NCBI RefSeq assembly: GCF_000341105.1
Contig: NZ_ANBB01000025.1
Coordinates: 1-64,000, forward strand
Direction of reading: 5' to 3'
From: Nocardiopsis potens DSM 45234
Lineage (GTDB): Bacteria > Actinomycetota > Actinomycetes > Streptosporangiales > Streptosporangiaceae
Length of the DNA stretch: 64,000 nucleotides
Positions 59,501 to 64,000 of this stretch are shown piece after piece. The notes below the pieces were generated by a model. The model searched no databases, was not told the DNA's origin, and saw only the letters and a program-made list of their open reading frames with translations. The position numbers and the translations under genes were made by a program. Positions within the stretch are counted from its first letter, which is position 1, and each line of letters starts with the position of its first letter.

Positions 59501-59797
59501 CTGCTCCTCCAGGTGCTCGGCGATCGAGGTGAACAGCGCCTCCACCGCGATGATCTTCAGCGCGGCCTCGATCCGCTCCATCCGGTCCATCCGGCTGGTG
59601 CCGGCGACCTTCTCCCGCAGCGAGGCCAGGGCCTGGCGGCCCCTGTTCACCATCTCGCCGCGCAGCCCGAACAGGTCGGGCACGCCGACCGCGCCCAGGC
59701 CGCCGTCGACCAGCCTCTCCGCGAAGTCCAGGACGGCGGAGTCGTCCCGGCCGAGGATCTTCAGCGCGTCGGCGTAGGTGAGCTGCTTCTTCGCCAT
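56507..59797 (-). CDS. NACHT-type STAND ATPase (candidate anti-phage NLR-like protein)
   Basis: The 1096-residue protein starts MAKKQLTYADALKILG, an N-terminal helical domain (about 1-130) like those preceding bacterial NACHT modules (NNH type, probably NNH7). The NTPase has Walker A GHPGAGKS (341-348), Walker B VVILDGFDELL (410-420) and the sensor strand VVIVTART (449-456). A helical part EQPLLLMMLLVYDAAG and the NACHT-typical FLHATFGEYLVARF (663-676) follow. The C-terminal 420 residues form a sensor-like region of helices and strands without WD40 or LRR repeats. Bacterial NACHT proteins sense phage components and trigger abortive infection. No separate effector gene is adjacent, so the N-terminal domain or the downstream deaminase would be the candidate effector. 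Confidence 0.85.
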   Translation of the reverse strand: MAKKQLTYADALKILGRDDSAVLDFAERLVDGGLGAVGVPDLFGLRGEMVNRGRQALASLREKVAGTSRMDRMERIEAALKIIAVEALFTSIAEHLEEQGAPLSLDDLEMTGEEQLLLLEKVGGRIQGAALGLPRGRRGAGRRPELSRRPFFRSTLDEAFIPHIKGLAAWDGLNDTERSRLAAALRDERIEEAADRKYADSYLRISADLPELRLWAEMAEREEARDRLTDVADGMEELHRLLDQVASGRPVPRRLRELAATNRAVLDRPILRAAGTDGGLVFPGTAEAYVAPSARFAYAFGAAPSSDAWWEEQELREDTPALLAALLTEPRSTESPIVVLGHPGAGKSKLTEMIAARLPASDFFTVRVELRGAAPNAPIHRQIDEGLRSVLHDDTSWRDLADAAEGALPVVILDGFDELLQATGVDRSDYLEQVQEFQRQQQALGQPAVVIVTARTVVAHRMRFPAGCPLIRLEPFDEARVARLVEVWNTANAEVFAAAGLAPARPEDLLAYRELAEQPLLLMMLLVYDAAGNALQRAEGAEEAEGPLSRGSLYEELLAMFARREITKHRPHLNGADLEEACEAELRRLEIVALAMFARHRQTVTAEELEQDLRVLFPDAAVRPDDAQLHGAISDAEQVLGRFFFVHESRARQRDRTASVYEFLHATFGEYLVARFAAGTLDDLVADHARERRRRFARPLDDGLLYAVASFAVFSGRAPVVEFLEELLHRRFDGDPALREDYADLLLSLFHAAPFPSGNRSFTEYAPARATVVYRQAAYSANLVVLLVCCADELDMETLFPDPGTDATWTEWRRQAWLWRSLQHDEWHGFVDTVRVRYLGGMDGPVSAVVSRERGGPVNLGECVGFEIRADGPGSNDVLDPYRIELPDGTVTSKLLRSVAVRAIGSAARMMLMFGPYLRYVGDDPLAWYTDPEVPDLSWSESHDVLLLRLIPPPNDPERRFAAFHRLLGTNALGRLELLALRQAAEDLEALEKENFDIDRVDLERLVVKYLSEVKTVVHGPLLSGSSLITVLDRLEPFLKRFSHPSPEDFTRARKRILDLAAENEAGPADPGEQPHRPLSAREQSDHQGSYSSSLS

Positions 59798-59953
59798 CGA
59801 GTGGGGCTCCGAGGGGTCGGGGGCGGACGTCTGCCGGGGCCGCGGGCGGCCGGAAAAACCGGATGCCGGGCCGCGGCCCCGGATGGGAGCATGCCACGGA
59901 AAGCCCGTAGAAAACGGCTTTTCCGGCTGGAACCGGTCTCCTCAGGAGGAAAC

Positions 59954-60352
59954 TTGCCATCGGTCATCAGGACGATCACCTTCGACTGCGCGGACCCGCA
60001 CACGCTCGCGTCCTTCTGGGCCCGGGTCCTGGACGGCGGGATCCACCCCGACGACGTCCCGGGAGGTGACGAGGCGTCGGTCATCGTCCCCGGCGGCGGC
60101 CCCGAACTGCTCTTCCTCAAGGTCCCGGAGGGCAAGTCGGTGAAGAACCGGGTCCATCTCGACCTGGGGCCGGGGGAGCGCCGCCGCGACGCCGAGGTGG
60201 AGCGGCTGATCGGGCTCGGCGCGACGCAGGTCGCCGACCTCCGGCGGGAGGGCGGCGGCGGTTTCGTGGTGCTCGCCGACCCGGAGGGCAACGAGTTCTG
60301 CGTGGAGATCAGCGACGCGGAGATCGCGGAGCGGGCCGCCCGCCAGGGCTGA
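59954..60352 (+). CDS. VOC-family (glyoxalase/bleomycin-resistance fold) protein
   Basis: The 132-residue protein has two beta-alpha-beta-beta-beta modules: SVIRTITFDCADPHTLASFWARVL, ELLFLKVPEGKSVKNRVHLDL, and GGFVVLADPEGNEFCVEI. The second His/Glu positions are typical of metal-binding VOC proteins. The best start is TTG 59954 with AGGAGGA 4 nt upstream, giving LPSVIRT; an in-frame ATG at 59891 would add a basic leader not seen in the family. It is divergent from the NACHT gene. Confidence 0.78.
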   Translation: MPSVIRTITFDCADPHTLASFWARVLDGGIHPDDVPGGDEASVIVPGGGPELLFLKVPEGKSVKNRVHLDLGPGERRRDAEVERLIGLGATQVADLRREGGGGFVVLADPEGNEFCVEISDAEIAERAARQG

Positions 60353-60499
60353 CGGCCGCACCGCGCGGGCCCGCGGCGGCCCGAGTGCCGCCGCGGGCGG
60401 ACGGGGGAGGGGGCCCGGCCGCGCCGCCCCGGTGCCCGTGCCGCTCCGAGGGCCCCGGGGAGGCGCGGACACCGGGGCCGGTGCGGGCCGGGGGCGCGG

Positions 60500-61171
60500 C
60501 TAGGGCAGGCGCCAGTCGATCGGCTCGGCGCCCTGCTGCTCCAGGAGGGCGTTGGCCTTGCTGAACGGGCGCGAGCCGAAGAAGCCGTTGTGCGCCGCCA
60601 TCGGGCTGGGGTGGGTGGACTCCACGCACGGCACCTCGGGCATGAGCGGGCGCAGGCTGCGGGCGTCGCGCCCCCACAGGATCGCGACCATCGGCTTGTT
60701 CCGGGCGGCCAGCGCGCGGATGGCCTGGTCGGTGATCTCCTCCCAGCCCTTGCCGCGGTGCGAGGCGGGCTTGCGCGGCATCACCGACAGCGACCTGTTG
60801 AGCAGCAGCACGCCCTGCTCGGTCCAGGGCGTGAGGTCGCCGTTGGAGGGCATCGGGTGCCCCAGGTCCTCGCAGTACTCCTTGAAGATGTTGCGCAGGC
60901 TCCCGGGGAGCTTGACGTCCGGTGCGACGGCGAAGCTCAGCCCGATCGCGTGCCCGGGGGTGGGGTAGGGGTCCTGACCGACGATCAGCGCCCGCACCTC
61001 GTCGAACGGCTGCTGGAAGGCGCGCAGCACGTTGTCCCCGGCGGGCAGGTAGGTGCGGCCCTCCGCGACCTCGTTGCGGAGGAACTCGCCCATCTCCGCG
61101 ATCTTCCCGGCGACCGGCTCCAGCGCCTTCGCCCAGCCCTCGTCCATGATCTCGTTCAAAGGTCGTGCCAT
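60500..61171 (-). CDS. ung: Uracil-DNA glycosylase (family 1)
   Basis: The 223-residue enzyme has all UNG motifs: [11 protein letters not shown] with catalytic Asp67, the uracil-pocket strand LLLNRSLSV, and [11 protein letters not shown] with His187. It excises uracil from DNA and starts base-excision repair. Length matches the family (about 225). It is a single gene. Confidence 0.97.
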   Translation of the reverse strand: MARPLNEIMDEGWAKALEPVAGKIAEMGEFLRNEVAEGRTYLPAGDNVLRAFQQPFDEVRALIVGQDPYPTPGHAIGLSFAVAPDVKLPGSLRNIFKEYCEDLGHPMPSNGDLTPWTEQGVLLLNRSLSVMPRKPASHRGKGWEEITDQAIRALAARNKPMVAILWGRDARSLRPLMPEVPCVESTHPSPMAAHNGFFGSRPFSKANALLEQQGAEPIDWRLP

Positions 61172-61436
61172 GCGGACAAACCTAGCGGCGCGCGGGGACG
61201 AAAAAGCACGGAACCGCCGACTCCGCGGGCGGATCGAGGGCCGGGGCGGTGCGCCGCCGCAGGCGGAACGTCCCTCTGCGCGGCCACCGCCCTCCTGCGG
61301 GCGGTCCGAAAGCGGGTCCGCCGACCGGGCCGCGCGGAGCCCGGGGCCGGGGCCGCCCGGGGCGGGCGGCGGGTGCGTCTAGGCTCTGCACCGGGTCCAC
61401 ACCCGACGGCGACGGACGAGGCACAGGGAGGCGCGT

Positions 61437-62699
61437 ATGGATCAGCGGCCCGACGGAGGACGACCGGGGGAGGGGCGGCCGCCGGGCCCCGGCGGACCGC
61501 AGAGTCCTCCCGGAGTGCCGGGACCGCCCGCCCCGCACGGGGTACCGGGCGGGCCGCCCCCGGCCGGCCCCGCAGGACCGCCGCCCGGCCCTCCGGGGCC
61601 GCAGGGCCCCGGCCCCGTCCCGCCCGGAGCGCCGCACCTCCAGGGCGCTCCGTCTGCGGGCGCTCCGCCGCAGGGGCCGCCCCCGGCCGGACCGCCGCCG
61701 GGGCCGCCTCCCGCCGGACCGCCGCCGGGGCCGCAGCAGGGCCCGCCTCCGGGACCGGGGGCGCCCGGCCCGGGGCCGCAGCACGGGGGCGTGCCGCCGT
61801 TCCCGCCGCCGGGGGCGCAGCACGGTGCACCGCCGGGGGCGCCGTGGCCGCAGGGGCCGGCGGGCACCGCGCCCCCCGCGCCGAAGAAGTCCAAGGCGCC
61901 ACTGATCATCGGCATCGTCGCGGGCGGACTGGTGCTGGTCCTGGTCGCCGCGGTCGCGCTGTACCTCCTGCTGCCGATCGGCGGCGGGCAGGAGCAGGCA
62001 GGCGGCGCCGGGCAGGACCCCGCCGGAGCCGGCGCGCCGGCCGGTGACGGCACCTCCGAGGACGGCATGCAGGCCATGCAGGCCGACGGCAGCGTCGTCT
62101 ACGGCGCCGAGCACACCGGCCTGCCGGTGGTGGAGGTCTACATGGACTTCCAGTGCCCCGCCTGCAAGCAGTTCCACACGCAGAGCGGCGCCGACCTGGA
62201 GGGGCTCGCGGAGGACGGCGAGATCACCCTGCACTACCGGCCGGTGAGCATCTTCGCCGGGCGGCCGGAGCCGCTCGGCGCCAATTCGGTCCGGGCGGGC
62301 GTGGCCGCGATGGCCGCGGCCGAGGCCGGGCGGTACGTCGAGTACCAGCAGGTCCTCTTCGACAACCAGCCCGCCGAGGGCAGCGGGGGCTTCACCCCCG
62401 GGGAGCTGAAGGAGTGGGGCGCCGAGGCGGGCATCGACGACCCGGCCTTCGCCGAGCGGATCGACGCCGAGATGCCGGCCGCGCAGGCCGCCGGCGCCGA
62501 GAGGAGCGCACCCGACGGCTCCCTGGCGGCGGGGCTGATCGGCGCGACCGACGCGGCCTCGGCACGCTACAGCGGCGAGGACGCCTTCAGCGGCACCCCC
62601 GCCGTCTACCTCAACGGGAAGTCGATCGGCGGCCCGGACATGTTCGGGGAGCTGGAGAAGGAGCTGAAGGGCGCCGGCCCCGGGCGGATCGACGTCTGA
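61437..62699 (+). CDS. Membrane-anchored DsbA-like thioredoxin-fold protein with a Pro/Gly-rich cytoplasmic tail
   Basis: The 420-residue protein has an N-terminal region of about 148 residues that is almost wholly Pro, Gly, Ala and Gln (PPPG and GPP repeats). One membrane helix follows (about 155-181: LIIGIVAGGLVLVLVAAVALY). The extracellular DsbA/thioredoxin-like domain has CPAC (Cys240, Cys243) in YMDFQCPACKQFH and the cis-Pro region FSGTPAVYLNG. It probably catalyses disulfide formation or exchange outside the membrane. The Pro-rich tail may bind partners in the cytoplasm, as in some Ser/Thr kinase-linked proteins; a kinase gene follows. Confidence 0.86.
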   Translation: MDQRPDGGRPGEGRPPGPGGPQSPPGVPGPPAPHGVPGGPPPAGPAGPPPGPPGPQGPGPVPPGAPHLQGAPSAGAPPQGPPPAGPPPGPPPAGPPPGPQQGPPPGPGAPGPGPQHGGVPPFPPPGAQHGAPPGAPWPQGPAGTAPPAPKKSKAPLIIGIVAGGLVLVLVAAVALYLLLPIGGGQEQAGGAGQDPAGAGAPAGDGTSEDGMQAMQADGSVVYGAEHTGLPVVEVYMDFQCPACKQFHTQSGADLEGLAEDGEITLHYRPVSIFAGRPEPLGANSVRAGVAAMAAAEAGRYVEYQQVLFDNQPAEGSGGFTPGELKEWGAEAGIDDPAFAERIDAEMPAAQAAGAERSAPDGSLAAGLIGATDAASARYSGEDAFSGTPAVYLNGKSIGGPDMFGELEKELKGAGPGRIDV

Positions 62700-62715
62700 C
62701 ATCCATAAGAGCATC

Positions 62716-62750
62716 CCCCGCTGACCGGCCGGCCCGGCCGGTCAGCGGGG
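62716..62750. terminator. Strong hairpin terminator after the DsbA-like gene
   Basis: A perfect inverted repeat has 17-nt arms (CCCCGCTGACCGGCCGG and its complement) around a single C. It begins 17 nt after the stop codon. No T-tract follows, as usual for high-GC actinobacterial hairpins. Confidence 0.75.
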
Positions 62751-62916
62751 CCGTCCCCGGGACTCGGCCCGGTTCTCCGGTGGTCGGAGGGCTCCGCTAC
62801 GATGTCCGCCGCCCCCGGTGTCCGGACGCCGGACCGGGGACGCAGGCCGGCCGCCGACGCGGCCGCCCCCGCTTCTCCCGTCACCCCCCGCCGAACACCG
62901 TGGAACAGGCGAACCA

Positions 62917-64000
62917 GTGAGCTCTGAGCTGTTTGTCGGCCCCGAGGACCGACCGGACAAATACCGATTGGTCCGGGAGGTCGGACGCGGCGGCGAGGGC
63001 ATGCTCCACCTCGCCGAGGTGGTGCTCGCCGGCGCCCGGGAACCGGTGATCGTCAAGGCGCTGCACCCCGAGATCGCCGCCGACGAGCAGCAGTTCGGGG
63101 AGCTCGGCGCCCGCTGGGCCGAGCAGGCCGAGCTGCTGCGCTTCATCAACGTGCCCGGCGTGGTGGGGATCCGGGAGTACTTCCAGGGGCCGCGCGAGCA
63201 CCCGGCCGGGCGGGCGGACCCCGCCACCCGGTCGCTGTACCTGGTGATGAACTACGTCGCGGGCGTCCCGCTGCGCGCCTGGCGCAAGGAGAACCCGGTC
63301 GGCGGCCCGCAGGCCGCCGACGGGGTGCTCGCGGCCCTGGAGCGGACCGCGGAGGTCATCGACCACCTGCACTCCGGCCGGGCCACCCCGTCGGGGCGCC
63401 CCGTGGTGCACGGGGACCTCTCGCCGGGCAACATCATGCTGGGCGACGCCGGCGAGGCCACCCTGGTCGACTTCGGGCTGAGCCGGATCTCGGCCCGGCA
63501 CGTCACCCGCACCCCCTGGTTCACCCCCGGCTACGCGGCGCCCGAGGTGTTCGTCGGCGAGTACTCGCCGGCCACCGACCGCTACGCCTTCGGCGGCATC
63601 GTCTACTACGCGCTGCGCGGGGAGAACCCGCCGCCCTCGCCGGAGCAGGTCCGGCAGGCCTTCCAGGCGCTGCCGCCGCTGGCCGCCGCCCCGCCCGAGC
63701 GGCGGGAGCGGATCCTGGCGATGTTCTCGGTGGAGCCGGACGAGCGCCCCGGCACCGGGGCGTGGATCCGCGAGCTGCGCGCCCTGGTCGCCGGGCGGGG
63801 GGAGGGCCCGGCGTTCGCGGCGGGGGCCCCGGCGCCGCCGCCCGCTCCGCGTCCGTCCGCCCCGCGGCCTCCCGACACCGTGCCGGAGGACGCCCCGCCG
63901 CACGCCGTCCCGCCGCACGCCGCGCCCCCGGCGGCCGCCGGAGGCGCGGCCGGGGCGGGGAAGAAGGCGAGCGGCGCGAAGAAGGCGGCGCTGGCCGGCG
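62917..64000 (+). CDS. Serine/threonine protein kinase (cut by the window edge)
   Basis: The first 361 residues are present, starting at GTG 62917. The kinase domain has a Gly-rich loop VGRGGEGMLHLAEV, Lys47 (VIVKAL), the catalytic loop VVHGDLSPGN (Asp167, Asn172), DFG at 185-187 and the APE motif (GYAAPE). HGD replaces the common HRD, so it is a non-RD type. After about residue 300 comes a Pro/Ala-rich linker (PAPPPAPRPSAPRPP) and a Lys-rich stretch (GKKASGAKKAALAG) that probably leads to a membrane helix beyond the window. Confidence 0.88.
   Translation, partial: MSSELFVGPEDRPDKYRLVREVGRGGEGMLHLAEVVLAGAREPVIVKALHPEIAADEQQFGELGARWAEQAELLRFINVPGVVGIREYFQGPREHPAGRADPATRSLYLVMNYVAGVPLRAWRKENPVGGPQAADGVLAALERTAEVIDHLHSGRATPSGRPVVHGDLSPGNIMLGDAGEATLVDFGLSRISARHVTRTPWFTPGYAAPEVFVGEYSPATDRYAFGGIVYYALRGENPPPSPEQVRQAFQALPPLAAAPPERRERILAMFSVEPDERPGTGAWIRELRALVAGRGEGPAFAAGAPAPPPAPRPSAPRPPDTVPEDAPPHAVPPHAAPPAAAGGAAGAGKKASGAKKAALAG

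Noticed and set aside
56741-60352. 1203-codon plus-strand open frame opposite the NACHT gene
   Set aside because: It is a shadow frame rich in Gln/Gly/Val/Leu. Only the final 132 codons are a real VOC gene, with its own ribosome-binding site at 59943.

Overview
The window is very GC-rich, with strongly G/C-ending codons, frequent GTG starts, SARP, LuxR, TetR, PaaX and DeoR type regulators, and many secreted or lipidated proteins. This fits a filamentous actinomycete. Nocardiopsis or another Nocardiopsaceae genus is my best guess from overall style, not from a marker gene. No tRNA, rRNA, CRISPR array or transposase was found.

Layout. (1) 1-3.4 kb: the 5' end of a clpX-like gene at the left edge, a divergent TetR regulator with an unusual C-terminal domain, a coupled barstar-family protein, and the first copy of a composite repeat (2495-3390). 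(2) 3.4-11.6 kb: a small hypothetical gene, then a PaaX-controlled set for aerobic CoA-dependent anthranilate catabolism (acyl-CoA dehydrogenase, 2-aminobenzoate-CoA ligase, fused 2-aminobenzoyl-CoA monooxygenase/reductase), followed by a kynurenine-formamidase-like hydrolase that could feed it. (3) 11.8-13 kb: the second, larger copy of the composite repeat. (4) 13-16.6 kb: an ArsR-like regulator, a LuxR-type DNA-binding remnant, a histidine kinase and a sulfotransferase. (5) 16.8-25.8 kb: a sugar or polyol catabolic locus with MFS permease, DeoR regulator, HAD phosphatase, DhaKL-type ketose kinase, RpiB/LacAB isomerase, 2-hydroxyacid dehydrogenase and FGGY kinase; the gene content suggests four-carbon sugars or polyols. 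A shared 11-bp operator word flanks both transcription units.

(6) 26-35 kb: a complete lasso-peptide cluster. It has a 41-codon precursor gene (26116-26241), the asparagine-synthetase-like cyclase, the RRE/PqqD-like B1 protein, the transglutaminase-like B2 protease, a MacB/FtsX-type ABC pair, and a fused ABC exporter. It ends at a convergent SARP regulator gene broken by a one-base frameshift at a G5A5 run. Three GGAAGTC heptamers at an exact 11-bp period lie upstream of the precursor and look like a SARP binding site. The predicted core is LTRDGNWVDSPGWGWWL with a Leu1-Asp9 ring.

(7) 35.5-46 kb: an NmrA-like reductase, a DesR/DesK-type pair whose kinase carries a degenerate duplicate of its phosphoacceptor region, two CPBP membrane proteases, a beta-lactamase-like lipoprotein, a MazG-like protein, a secreted propeller and a sirtuin. 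(8) 46.6-54.9 kb: a rifampicin-phosphotransferase-like enzyme, a decaying divergent pair (membrane protein with in-frame stop, TetR with 5' frame disruption), a second TetR with a clear palindromic operator next to an FBP-domain gene, and a secreted propeller. (9) 55.2-64 kb: a GNAT, a deaminase, a 1096-residue NACHT-type STAND ATPase (a candidate anti-phage gene), a VOC protein, uracil-DNA glycosylase, a membrane-anchored DsbA-like protein, a strong hairpin terminator, and the start of a Ser/Thr kinase cut by the right edge.

The most notable items are the lasso-peptide cluster with its SARP wiring, and the pair of composite repeats built as inverted arrays of 70-77-bp units around a conserved core of about 390 bp.
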